DNA from: Azohydromonas australica DSM 1124 | Lineage (GTDB): Bacteria > Pseudomonadota > Gammaproteobacteria > Burkholderiales > Burkholderiaceae_C | Direction: 5' to 3' | DNA length: 56,198 nucleotides | Assembly (NCBI RefSeq): GCF_000430725.1 | Contig: NZ_KE387210.1 | Span: 61,481 to 117,678 of the forward strand | Part shown: in pieces, positions 8,587 to 16,419 of the stretch | Layout: the number at the start of each line of letters is the position of its first letter | Numbering within the stretch: position 1 is the stretch's first letter | The notes under the pieces: model-generated | Database searches by the model: none | What the model was told of the DNA's origin: nothing | The model's input: the letters and a program-made list of their open reading frames with translations, nothing else | Made by a program: the position numbers and the translations under genes

Positions 8587-9228
8587 TCAGGCCAGCAAGG
8601 TGTCGAGCTGCCCGTTCAGGACGTCGAGCGGGGTGCCGGTGGCCGGCAGGGCGTGGACCCTGGGGCCATCGACGAACAGCAGCGTCGGGTACGTCGATAC
8701 GCCCAGCCTGCGCGCCAGCGCGAAGTCGGCTTCGGCCTGCGCGCGGGCTGAGCCGTCCCGGAGGCGGCGCAGCACTTCGCCGGCGTCCAGCCCGTTTGCC
8801 GTGGCGATCTCCGCGACATGGGCCGGTTCCGACAGGCTGCGGCCCTGCGCGTAGAAGGCCTCCTGCAGCCGGTGCGCCCAGTGGATGGCGCGTCGCGGAT
8901 CCAGCTCGCGCAGCGCCGCAAGGGCGGCTGCGGCGTCCGAGGAGTCCATCACCATCGTGCCTTCCGCGAGCAGCCGCTGGTAGGCCGGCCCGAAGTCTGC
9001 ACCCGTGAGGCGGGCGATGCGGGCATTGGCCTCGGCAATGTGCGCATAGGCTGCGATGGGGCGCGCCCGAGCGCCCGTGAACAGGCCGCCACTGATGGCC
9101 GTGAACGCGACCCGGTGCCGGTTGGCGGCCTCGAACTCGCCCATGCGCTCGGCGAAACCCCAGCACCAGCCGCAATACGCGTCCATCACGTAGACGACGG
9201 ACCTGGAGGGGAGCTTGATGGCGTTCAT
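8587..9228 (-). CDS. DsbA-family thioredoxin-fold protein
   Basis: 213 residues of the DsbA/FrnE-like class. The redox motif CGWC lies at about residues 19-22, after the first beta strand (VVYVMDAYCGWCWGF), and the cis-proline loop appears near the end (VSTYPTLLFVDG). The inserted helical domain lies between. There is no signal peptide, so it is probably cytoplasmic, unlike classical DsbA. The start ATG 9228 has AGGAG seven bases upstream. It sits 25 bases after the MBL-fold gene on the same strand, so the two are likely co-transcribed, with the divergent LysR gene as a candidate regulator. Confidence 0.85.
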   Translation of the reverse strand: MNAIKLPSRSVVYVMDAYCGWCWGFAERMGEFEAANRHRVAFTAISGGLFTGARARPIAAYAHIAEANARIARLTGADFGPAYQRLLAEGTMVMDSSDAAAALAALRELDPRRAIHWAHRLQEAFYAQGRSLSEPAHVAEIATANGLDAGEVLRRLRDGSARAQAEADFALARRLGVSTYPTLLFVDGPRVHALPATGTPLDVLNGQLDTLLA

Positions 9229-9253
9229 GGCTGCGCTCCTGTGGTTGCCTTGG

Positions 9254-10138
9254 TCACCATTTCATCTCGCCGGTGCCGACCTTCGCGCCGATGTCCAGGG
9301 CAATGCCCAACCCGGCGGTGGGATAGGCCTTCTTCATGGCCTCGACGAGCGTGGTGCTGTTGCCGGCCTTCTTCAGCTCCACGTCCCAGCGCTGGAGGTA
9401 GGCCTGCGTGTAGGCGACCTGGGAGATGTCCTGCACCTGGCCCGGGGCGGAGTGGCCCGGCACGACGACGGCCGGCTGCAGTGCGGCGATGTCGCCGAGC
9501 TTCCTGGACCAGGCGGCGCGGTCTTCAGCGCTCGCGGCGTCCGCGGTCCAGACGTGAAGGCCGGCGAAGACGTTGACGCCACCCACGACGGCCTTGATGG
9601 ACGGGATCCAGACGTAGCTGCGATGTGGCAGCCGGTCGTCCAGGCCGCGGATCTCCAGCGCCTGGCCTTCGAGCATGATCGTGTTGCCGGCAAGCTCTTC
9701 CGGCAGGCTCACGCCCTTGGGCGCGTTCGCACCCATCTTCGGCGGCCAGAAGGCCAGCTTGGCCGGCAGCGTGGCCTGGATCTTCCGGATGGTCGGTGCG
9801 GTGGCGACCACCTTCGCGTCCGGAAAGTACGACTTCAGGATGTCGATGCCGAAGTAGTAGTCCGGATCGGGCTGGCTGATGTAGATCGTCTTCAGCGTCT
9901 TGCGGCTGTCCAGCACCATCGCGGCGATGCGCAGCGCATCCGCGCGGGTGAAGCCCGTGTCGAGCAGCACGGCGTCCGTCTCGCCGGTCACCAGCACCGA
10001 GTTCACGTTGAAGCTGTTCGCGTCGGCGTTGTAGACCTTCAAGTTCAGCGTAGCGGCGGTCTGCGCCTGAGCCGCGACACCGGTCAGGGCAACGGTGGCA
10101 GCAGCGGCCAGGGTGGTGAGGGCGCGAGCAAGAGTCAT
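9254..10138 (-). CDS. MBL-fold hydrolase-like protein with degenerate metal site
   Basis: 294 residues with a clear signal peptide (residues 1-26, ending AQAQ), so exported. The fold is metallo-beta-lactamase-like: VLLDTGF near 57-63 and VVPGHSAPGQ near the end. The usual HxHxDH motif is replaced by Q89-P-D-P-D-Y94 (ISQPDPDYYFG), removing at least three metal-binding histidines, so hydrolase activity is doubtful. ATG 10138 is preceded by GGAG at good spacing. It is transcribed divergently from a LysR-type regulator and followed by the DsbA-like gene. Confidence 0.8.
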   Translation of the reverse strand: MTLARALTTLAAAATVALTGVAAQAQTAATLNLKVYNADANSFNVNSVLVTGETDAVLLDTGFTRADALRIAAMVLDSRKTLKTIYISQPDPDYYFGIDILKSYFPDAKVVATAPTIRKIQATLPAKLAFWPPKMGANAPKGVSLPEELAGNTIMLEGQALEIRGLDDRLPHRSYVWIPSIKAVVGGVNVFAGLHVWTADAASAEDRAAWSRKLGDIAALQPAVVVPGHSAPGQVQDISQVAYTQAYLQRWDVELKKAGNSTTLVEAMKKAYPTAGLGIALDIGAKVGTGEMKW

Positions 10139-10253
10139 CAGGTTCTCCAGGTATAAGCCGTTTCGGCGGTCGATGGGAGAACTGTATTGAGTACCTGTCG
10201 AGCGATAAACTCCGATTCGATTGAATCATTGTCAACTGAATCGAGCAAATGGC
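10139..10253. promoter_or_regulatory. Divergent promoter region with LysR-type operator candidates
   Basis: The region between the MBL-like gene and the LysR gene contains GATTC-N4-GAATC (10214-10227) and a wider pair CGATTC (10213-10218)/GAATCG (10238-10243). It is relatively AT-rich. This suits a LysR regulator acting on both directions; the operator assignment is inference. Confidence 0.45.
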
Positions 10254-11186
10254 ATGGACCGGTTGATGGCGATGCAGGTCTTCGTCGAGATCGTGGACCG
10301 GGGCAGCGTCAGCGCTGCCGCTGAAGCCCTGGGCATGTCCCGAGCGATGGCCAGCCGCTACCTGGAGGGGTTGGAGGATTGGCTGGGAGCCCGGCTCCTG
10401 CACCGGACCACCCGCAGGCTGGCGCTGAGCGATGCGGGTGAACAGGCGCTGGCGACCGCGCGTGAGATGGCGGCCCTCGCGGACGACGCGGTGGCCCAGG
10501 CCAGCCAGGGCGGGGGCGCGGCGCGGGGACGGCTGCGCGTGACCTCGTCAACCTCGTTCGCGGAAGCGCAGCTGGCCTCGGCGGTGGTGGACTTCCAGGC
10601 GCTGCATCCCGGTGTGGAGATCGACCTGCTGACGGTGGATCGGGCCGTCAACCTGGTCGAGGACCGCATCGACCTGGCGGTGAGGCTCAGCAATCGCATC
10701 GACGCCGGGCTGGTGGCACGCCGCCTGGCCGTCTGCCACTCCGTCCTGTGTGCCTCGCCGACCTACCTGAAGCGCAGCGGCGTGCCCAAGGCGCCCGAGG
10801 ACCTGCACGCCCACCGCTGCATCACGCACAGCACCGGGTTCGCGGCCGAGTACAAGCTGTGGCTGAAAGACGAGCTGACGACGATCGAGGCGCAGGGCAT
10901 CCTGACGGCCAACGAGACGTCCATCGTCCGGGCCGCTGCGCTCGCCGGCGCGGGGATCGCCATGCTGCCCACGTACTACGTGGGCGACGACCTGGCCCGG
11001 GGCGACTTGATGCTGGTGCTGCCCGAGTACGGGCTCGAACCGCTGGACATTCAAGCCGTCTACCTTTCCCGGCGGCACCAGCCCAAGCCGCTGCGGCTGC
11101 TCATCGAGTTCTTCGCGGACCGCTTTGGCGGGGAGACTGCACCATGGGACATGGGGACGAGCCTGCCGCGGCCAGCCGTTGCCTGA
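10254..11186 (+). CDS. LysR-family transcriptional regulator
   Basis: 310 residues. The N-terminal winged helix is typical (MDRLMAMQVFVEIVDRGSVSAAAEALGMSR), followed by the linker helix and a periplasmic-binding-protein-like effector domain (from about residue 90, GRLRVTSSTSFAEAQL). The ATG at 10254 places the helix-turn-helix at the usual distance from the N-terminus; an upstream TTG at 10221 would add an atypical extension inside the operator region. It is divergent from the MBL-like/DsbA-like pair, its probable target. The effector is unknown. Confidence 0.92.
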   Translation: MDRLMAMQVFVEIVDRGSVSAAAEALGMSRAMASRYLEGLEDWLGARLLHRTTRRLALSDAGEQALATAREMAALADDAVAQASQGGGAARGRLRVTSSTSFAEAQLASAVVDFQALHPGVEIDLLTVDRAVNLVEDRIDLAVRLSNRIDAGLVARRLAVCHSVLCASPTYLKRSGVPKAPEDLHAHRCITHSTGFAAEYKLWLKDELTTIEAQGILTANETSIVRAAALAGAGIAMLPTYYVGDDLARGDLMLVLPEYGLEPLDIQAVYLSRRHQPKPLRLLIEFFADRFGGETAPWDMGTSLPRPAVA

Positions 11187-11289
11187 CGCTGCGAGCGCGG
11201 AACGGGCCCTCAACTTCCGCTGCCGATGTTTGCCGTCCCAACGTCCAGCCTTGCCCGTTTGCGCGGCGGGGCTGAACAACAATCCGAAG

Positions 11290-11310
11290 GCCGGTCAACC
11301 CTGGACCGGC
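11290..11310. terminator. Hairpin after LysR gene
   Basis: A perfect 7-bp stem, GCCGGTC/GACCGGC with a 7-nt loop, lies about 100 bases after the LysR stop and 16 bases before the EndoV-like start. No T-run follows. It may be a weak terminator or part of the leader of the next gene. Confidence 0.35.
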
Positions 11311-11326
11311 TCACACACGGAACCCC

Positions 11327-11830
11327 ATGAAGCTTGCAGCTTGTGTTCACTATCTCGGCGATGGCGCCTTCGCCGCCGCCGTGGCCTTCGACGAATGGGA
11401 TGCGCCCGAGGCCTCCCGAACCTTCACGTCCCGCATCGCCCAGGTGGCCAAGCCAGCGCGCGGAGAGCCTGATCTTCGCGGGCTGCCGTGCCTGCTGCAG
11501 CTGCTGCAGGAGCATGCGCTGAAACCCGACGTCATCCTGATCGACGGGCCGGTCCACCTTGACGCGGCTGAAACGCCCGGGCTGGGCCAGCGCCTGTACG
11601 ACGCTCTCGGCGGCCAGACCGCCGTCATCGGCATCTCGACGAAATCGATGCCCGGCATGCCGGCGCAGTTCGAGGTGTACCGGGAGGAAGAGGCGCGGCC
11701 TGTTGTCGTGACCTGCGCCGGCATCGACCTCGGCGCCGCGAAGGTGCGCGTGCGCAACATGCACGGCAAGCGGCGCGTCCCGACCTTGGTGAAGCTGGCG
11801 GCGCGAATCGCGCGCGAGGCTGCAGCGTAG
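11327..11830 (+). CDS. Endonuclease V-family-like protein, probably inactive
   Basis: 167 residues, shorter than typical Nfi/EndoV (about 210-230). Conserved shape: a first beta strand (MKLAACVHYL), GLPCLLQLL, then DVILIDGPVHLD with Asp73 matching the conserved VDGxG Asp. The first-strand Asp of EndoV is replaced here (CVHYL) and the FRE glutamate site reads LRG, so two of the usual acidic metal ligands are missing. EndoV cleaves DNA or RNA near deoxyinosine; this protein may bind without cutting. Start ATG 11327. It ends one base before the convergent LysR gene's stop. Confidence 0.65.
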   Translation: MKLAACVHYLGDGAFAAAVAFDEWDAPEASRTFTSRIAQVAKPARGEPDLRGLPCLLQLLQEHALKPDVILIDGPVHLDAAETPGLGQRLYDALGGQTAVIGISTKSMPGMPAQFEVYREEEARPVVVTCAGIDLGAAKVRVRNMHGKRRVPTLVKLAARIAREAAA

Positions 11831-11831
11831 A

Positions 11832-12737
11832 TCAATCCTCGCGTCGCGCCTGCACGAAATCCACGAAGGCACGCAGTGGCGCAGGCAGGTGGCGGTGACC
11901 CGGGAAGTAGAGGAACGGCCCGGTAAAAGGCGCCCACCACGCCTGCAGCACCGGCTCCAGCGCCCCGCTCTCCAGGTGAGGCTTCAGCCAGTCCTCGAAC
12001 AGGTGAATGACCCCGCACCCAGCGAGCGCCGCCTCGATCGCGAGGTCGATGCCTGCGCCCAGGCGCACGATCAGCGGTCCCGAGGGATCCACCGTCACGA
12101 CTTCCCCTTTGCGTTGGAATTCCCACGGTGGCATGGCACCGCTGGCGAAGCGGCCGCGCAGGCAGGCGTGCTGCAGCAGGTCCCGCGGGTGCATGGGCCG
12201 GCCGCGGCGCTCGATGTAGGCGGGCGAAGCCGCGGTGGCCATGCGCTGGCGGCGCGGACCGATGGGAATGGCGATCATGTCCTGCTCAAGCCGCTCCTCG
12301 TACCGGATGCCCGCGTCGCATCCGGCGGCCACCACGTCCACGAAGCTCTCGTCGACCACCACATCCAGGCGAATGTCCGGATAGGCGGCAAGGAACGGCG
12401 GCACCAGCGCCGGCAGCACCAGGCTCGCCGCGCTGGCCGGCACGTTGAGCCGGAGCGTGCCTGTGGGCCGATCGCGGAAGCCGTTGACCTCGTCCAGCGC
12501 GGCTTCGACCTCGACCAGCGCCGGTCCGAGCCGATCCAGCAGCCGGGCCCCGGCCTCGGTCGGCACCACGCTGCGGGTGCTGCGATGGAGCAGCCGAACG
12601 CCCAGGCGAGCCTCCAGCCGGCGCAACGCCTCGCTCAGGCTGGAGGCGCTGACGCCGCCGGCGCGTGCCGCCTCGCGGAAGCCGCCTGCCCGTGCCACGG
12701 AGACGAAGGCCGCTAGGTCGTCGAGTTGTTCCGCCAT
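11832..12737 (-). CDS. LysR-family transcriptional regulator
   Basis: 301 residues. The winged-helix domain is at residues 1-60 (AEQLDDLAAFVSVARAGGF...), followed by a substrate-binding domain (GTLRLNVPASAASLVLPAL onward) ending near FVDFVQARRED. ATG 12737 is chosen because it puts the helix-turn-helix at the normal position; upstream in-frame sequence is not LysR-like. It is divergent from the aldo/keto reductase, a common arrangement in which the regulator controls the reductase gene. Inducer unknown. Confidence 0.92.
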   Translation of the reverse strand: MAEQLDDLAAFVSVARAGGFREAARAGGVSASSLSEALRRLEARLGVRLLHRSTRSVVPTEAGARLLDRLGPALVEVEAALDEVNGFRDRPTGTLRLNVPASAASLVLPALVPPFLAAYPDIRLDVVVDESFVDVVAAGCDAGIRYEERLEQDMIAIPIGPRRQRMATAASPAYIERRGRPMHPRDLLQHACLRGRFASGAMPPWEFQRKGEVVTVDPSGPLIVRLGAGIDLAIEAALAGCGVIHLFEDWLKPHLESGALEPVLQAWWAPFTGPFLYFPGHRHLPAPLRAFVDFVQARRED

Positions 12738-12851
12738 GGAGTTTCCCGTGGATTGAATTGTTCGTATTGGCGCACAGCCTGTGTGCATTGAGCCTGCTTA
12801 TCGTACGAGCAGCCTCTGACTAGAGTGCGCCTCACTCGAAAGGAAACTCAC
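12738..12851. promoter_or_regulatory. Divergent LysR/aldo-keto reductase promoter region
   Basis: Contains GCACA-N5-TGTGC (12772-12786) and the palindrome TCGTACGA (12801-12808) flanked by CTGCT and AGCAG-like bases. The spacing fits LysR-type activator sites. A good ribosome-binding site (AAAGGAA) precedes the reductase ATG at 12852. Operator assignment is inference. Confidence 0.45.
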
Positions 12852-13733
12852 ATGAGCTCACTGGACAAGGCTGGCGCTTTTCGAATCGGTTCCCGCGCCG
12901 TGCGGCGCCTGGGCTATGGCGCGATGCAGCTCGCGGGGCCGGGTGTCTTCGGTCCTCCCAGGGATCGCGCCGCGGCCGTGGCGGTACTGCGTACGGCGGT
13001 TGAGAGCGGTGTCGATCACATCGACACGAGCGACTTCTACGGCCCGCACGTCACCAACCAGATCATCCGTGAGGCATTGCAGCCCTACCCGGATGAACTG
13101 CTCATCGTCACCAAGGTTGGGGCGAAACGCGGATCGGACGGTTCGTGGCTGCCTGCCATGTCCGCCGCGGATCTGGCGCAGGCGGTGCACGACAACCTGC
13201 GCCATCTCGGCCTGGACGTGCTGGAGGTGGTCAACCTGCGCAGCATGCTGGGCATCCACGGCCCGCAGGAAGGCTCGCTGGAGGAGCCGCTGACGGCGCT
13301 GGCAGAGCTGCAACGGCAGGGGCTGATCCAGCACATCGGGCTGAGCAACGTGACGGCGCGGCAGGTCGAGGACGCACGCCGGATCTGCGCCATTGCATGC
13401 GTGCAGAACCAGTACAACCTCGTGCATCGCGAAGACGACGCATTGGTCGAACGGCTCGCACGCGAGGGCACGGCCTACGTGCCCTTTTTCCCGCTCGGCG
13501 ACTTCACGCCGCTGCAGTCGGGCGCGTTGTCGCAAGTGGCTGACCAAGTCGGTGCCAGCCCGATGCAAGTGGCGCTCGCCTGGCTGCTGCAGCGCTCGCC
13601 CAACCTGATGCTCATTCCGGGCACTTCATCCGTCGAACACCTGCGCCAGAACCTCGCGGCCGCCGAGCTGCAGCTGCCCAAGGAGGCAGTAGCCCGTTTG
13701 GACACGCTCGCCGAGACCACGGCGAGACAATGA
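12852..13733 (+). CDS. Aldo/keto reductase
   Basis: 293 residues of the AKR TIM barrel, an NADPH-dependent carbonyl reductase. Catalytic Asp58, Tyr63 and Lys88 are visible (HIDTSDFYGPHVTN; LLIVTKVG). The usual catalytic His on strand 4 is not present: the segment reads LDVLEVVNLRSM. This variant is known from some AKR subgroups, so activity may be kept with a different substrate range. The cofactor loop (LMLIPGTSSVEHLRQNL) is conserved. ATG 12852 follows AAAGGAA by eight bases. It is transcribed divergently from a LysR gene. Confidence 0.9.
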   Translation: MSSLDKAGAFRIGSRAVRRLGYGAMQLAGPGVFGPPRDRAAAVAVLRTAVESGVDHIDTSDFYGPHVTNQIIREALQPYPDELLIVTKVGAKRGSDGSWLPAMSAADLAQAVHDNLRHLGLDVLEVVNLRSMLGIHGPQEGSLEEPLTALAELQRQGLIQHIGLSNVTARQVEDARRICAIACVQNQYNLVHREDDALVERLAREGTAYVPFFPLGDFTPLQSGALSQVADQVGASPMQVALAWLLQRSPNLMLIPGTSSVEHLRQNLAAAELQLPKEAVARLDTLAETTARQ

Positions 13734-13785
13734 GCCAGCGAAGGCCATGGGCAGCAGCCAGGGGGACGCAGCGATCGTCTGCCCT

Positions 13786-14364
13786 TCAAGCCGCCTCTGG
13801 CCCTTCGCCAGAGGCGCTTTGCTCCTTAGCCGCCTTCCAGAACAGCCACGCCGCCGTGAGCCAGAAAGCAACGAACAACGAGGTGACCGCTCCCGCAAAC
13901 CCCAACCCGCTGACCAGCGCGATCACGGCGACGAGCGCCTGAGCCAACGCCATGGCAAGTAAGGCTCGCGCCATCCCCATGGCCCGGAACCGCGCGACGG
14001 CAGCCCCCATGGCCCCCACGCCAAGCACCCCGTAGAACATCAGGTTCGCCGGGTCGTCTTCGCTCCCGATGATTCCCACCGCCAGGTTTGCCCACACGAG
14101 GATGAAAGCGCCCGCCAGCGCCACGCCCACGCCGGCGCGGTAAGCGCCGTTGGCCATCATCCTCACAGCCAGTTCGTAGGTCAGCCCAACGCCTGCTACC
14201 AAGGCACCGGCAACAACGAAGTCGCCCGGCCCCCAGTTCACCTCATCGGTGAACTGCATCGCCAGCAAGCGCAGCAGCAGGAGCCCTGCGGCGGCGCCCC
14301 AGCCCGCCATCCGCCAGCGGTTCCACCGCCGTGGGCGACTGCCTGTTTCAGCGTTTCCGGCCAT
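13786..14364 (-). CDS. Hypothetical polytopic membrane protein
   Basis: 192 residues with about five hydrophobic segments: residues about 22-40, 50-70, 80-100, 115-135 and 140-175. The N-terminus is basic and tryptophan-rich (GSRPRRWNRWRM), implying a cytoplasmic start. The ATG at 14364 has GGAGG nine bases upstream. No conserved catalytic motif is visible and I do not recognise the family. It is convergent with the reductase gene and divergent from the NmrA-like gene, so it is probably a single-gene unit. Confidence 0.7.
   Translation of the reverse strand: MAGNAETGSRPRRWNRWRMAGWGAAAGLLLLRLLAMQFTDEVNWGPGDFVVAGALVAGVGLTYELAVRMMANGAYRAGVGVALAGAFILVWANLAVGIIGSEDDPANLMFYGVLGVGAMGAAVARFRAMGMARALLAMALAQALVAVIALVSGLGFAGAVTSLFVAFWLTAAWLFWKAAKEQSASGEGPEAA
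13793..13815. terminator. Hairpin between convergent genes, overlapping CDS end
   Basis: Perfect 9-bp stem GCCTCTGGC/GCCAGAGGC with a 5-nt loop, 60 bases after the aldo/keto reductase stop. It also encodes the last residues of the convergent membrane protein. Only a short T-run follows in the plus direction. Confidence 0.5.
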
Positions 14365-14560
14365 GTCCCTTGCCTCCAGCGTGACCGGACAGCTTAGACA
14401 GCTGCCAATGGCATGGGCCGGTTCCCGGGCTTTGCCGGGCGTAGACAAGAAATTCGCTGCCCGGTTTGTCACAACATGCCGGTGCCCGACGTCTTCAGGG
14501 ACATGGACGGCAGCACAGGGTTGCCGTTCCGGTTCCACCCGGCACGTCGAAGGGCTCAGC

Positions 14561-15316
14561 ATGAAAGTTGTGATCATCGGAGGCAGCGGCCTCATCGGGA
14601 AAAGCCTCGCCCCCTTGCTCCGGCAGGCCGGCCACGAGGTGACGGCGGCGTCGCCCTCGACGGGCGTCAACGCCGTCACCGGCGAAGGGCTGGCGCAGGT
14701 CCTGCACGGTGCCGAGGTCGTCGTGGACGTATCCAACTCGCCCTCGTTCGAGACCGAGGCCGTGATGTCCTTCTTCCAGGCTTCCACCTGCAAGCTGCTG
14801 GCGGCCGAGGCGGAGGCTGGGGTGCGCCACCACGTCGCCCTCTCGGTGGTGGGCAGCGACCGCCTGCCCGACAACGGCTACCTGCGCGCCAAGGTGGCGC
14901 AGGAATCGCTCATCAGGAACGGCCAGGTGCCCTTCACCATCGTGCGGGCCACGCAGTTCTTCGAGTTCCTGAAGCCCATCGCGGACACCTGCACCAGTGG
15001 CCAGTCGGTGCAGGTGTCGTCCGCCACGCTGCAGCCCATCGCCGCGCTGGACGTTGCCCGCGCGCTGGCCGAGGTCGTGTCCCAGCCGCCGCTCAACGGC
15101 CTGTGCGAGGTGGCTGGCCCGCAGGCCATCCCGCTGGACGAGCTGATTCGGCGCGTGCTGCGCGCTGCCAAGGATGCCCGCGAGGTGCTCGCCGACGACG
15201 ACGCGCCGTACTTCGGCTCGCGGCTGAGCGACGACTCGCTGACCCCTGGGCCGGGCGCGCGCATCGGCGCCACGTCGCTGCAGAGCTGGCTGGCGGCCCA
15301 GGACGCCGCGGCCTGA
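14561..15316 (+). CDS. NAD(P)-binding NmrA/SDR-like oxidoreductase
   Basis: 251 residues of the atypical short-chain dehydrogenase class. The Rossmann motif GGSGLIG lies at residues 7-13, right after MKVVII, which fixes the start at ATG 14561. A mid-protein TLQPIAALDVARAL segment and a C-terminal helix match NmrA-like NAD(P)H-binding proteins. The canonical SDR YxxxK is not clear; NGYLRAKVAQE is the nearest match (Tyr-x3-Lys), so catalysis is possible. It is followed within 67 bases by an exported cupin on the same strand. Confidence 0.82.
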   Translation: MKVVIIGGSGLIGKSLAPLLRQAGHEVTAASPSTGVNAVTGEGLAQVLHGAEVVVDVSNSPSFETEAVMSFFQASTCKLLAAEAEAGVRHHVALSVVGSDRLPDNGYLRAKVAQESLIRNGQVPFTIVRATQFFEFLKPIADTCTSGQSVQVSSATLQPIAALDVARALAEVVSQPPLNGLCEVAGPQAIPLDELIRRVLRAAKDAREVLADDDAPYFGSRLSDDSLTPGPGARIGATSLQSWLAAQDAAA

Positions 15317-15383
15317 GCGCGCTGGTGCGCAAGCGCAATCCCGTCACCCTCGTGCCCCGATGAACCGCAGACAAGGAACCCCC

Positions 15384-15791
15384 ATGCCCCAACTCAGGAC
15401 GATCGCCTCGCTGCTGTGCCTGGCGTGCGCCGCGCTGGCGACTCAACAGGCCGCGGCCTCCCCGGACATCGCCGTTGGCACGCTGATGGCCCAGGAGCTG
15501 GAGAACATCCCCGGCAAGGAAGCGCTGATGATCACGGTGGACTACGCGCCGGGCGCCGTGGACCCCGTCCACCGCCACGATGCACATGCCTTCGTCTACG
15601 TGCTCGAAGGCTCCATCGTGATGGGCGTCAAGGGCGGCAAGGAGGTCACGCTGACCCAGGGGCAAACGTTCTACGAAGCCCCTTCCGACGTGCACCTGGT
15701 CGGCCGCAACGCCAGCACCACCCAGCCCGCGAAGTTCGTCGTGTGGATGGTCAAGGACAAGGGCGTCCCGTTCTTCACGCCCTTGCCGTAG
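15384..15791 (+). CDS. Exported cupin-domain protein
   Basis: 135 residues. A signal peptide spans about 1-24 (LRTIASLLCLACAALATQQA). One cupin fold follows, with metal-binding histidines in PVHRHDAHAFVYVLEG and a second motif near APSDVHLVGRN. AAGGAA six bases upstream supports ATG 15384 over the in-frame ATG 15360. Small periplasmic cupins of this type are common beside redox genes and their substrates are usually unknown. It likely forms an operon with the upstream NmrA-like gene. Its stop lies 7 bases from that of the convergent VOC gene. Confidence 0.85.
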   Translation: MPQLRTIASLLCLACAALATQQAAASPDIAVGTLMAQELENIPGKEALMITVDYAPGAVDPVHRHDAHAFVYVLEGSIVMGVKGGKEVTLTQGQTFYEAPSDVHLVGRNASTTQPAKFVVWMVKDKGVPFFTPLP

Positions 15792-15798
15792 GCACCTT

Positions 15799-16218
15799 TC
15801 AGCTGCCGTTGAAAGCCGGGTTCCACACCGCCTCCCACAGGTGGCCGTCCGGGTCCTGGAAGTAGCCGGCGTAGCCGCCCCAGAAGGTTGCGTTCGCAGC
15901 CTTCACGACGGTGGCGCCCGCCGCCTGCGCCTGGCTCATGACGCGGTCCACGTCTTCCCTGGAGGCGACGTTGTGGCCGAGCGTCAGCTCCGTCGGGCTG
16001 CGGGGGCTTTGAGGCAGCCCGGCGTCGTGCGCGATGCTCGCCCGGGGCCAGAGCGCCAGGCGCAGGCCCGGCTGCAGGTCGAGGAAGGCCACGGCGCCGT
16101 GCTCGAATTCCTGCCCGACGATGCCCTCGGTGTGAAAGCCGAGCCCGTCCCGGTAGAAGCGCAGCGCCGCCTCCAGGTTGTCGACGCCCAGCGTGATGAC
16201 GGTGATTCGAGGCTGCAT
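15799..16218 (-). CDS. VOC-family (glyoxalase/bleomycin-resistance-like) protein
   Basis: 139 residues with the paired beta-alpha-beta3 VOC layout: ITVITLGVDNLEAALRFYRDGLGF at the N-terminus and GYAGYFQDPDGHLWEAVWNP at the C-terminus, the latter typical of the second metal-side motif. ATG 16218 has GGAG nine bases upstream. Closest in style to uncharacterised glyoxalase-like VOC proteins; substrate unknown. It lies divergent from the CPA2 antiporter. Confidence 0.87.
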   Translation of the reverse strand: MQPRITVITLGVDNLEAALRFYRDGLGFHTEGIVGQEFEHGAVAFLDLQPGLRLALWPRASIAHDAGLPQSPRSPTELTLGHNVASREDVDRVMSQAQAAGATVVKAANATFWGGYAGYFQDPDGHLWEAVWNPAFNGS

Positions 16219-16419
16219 GCCATGGCTCCACGTAAAGCTTGAATGCTGGTCGCCCAGGTGCGGCGAGGCAAGAACGAAGGCGATGGCAAACGGCCTCGAG
16301 GGCGCGAGCACTTGCTGAGTGCAGGGCAGGCCTGGCCCTGCCAATGCCCGCGTGCGGCACGGCCGATAATCCCGCGCCGCCTGGACGTCCCGGGCGCTCA
16401 CCTGCACCTGCCCACCGCC

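Noticed and set aside
16343..16369. GCCGATAA upstream of the antiporter as a sigma-28 promoter
   Set aside because: The -10 is perfect but the -35 position reads AATGCCCG; the gene has no link to motility.
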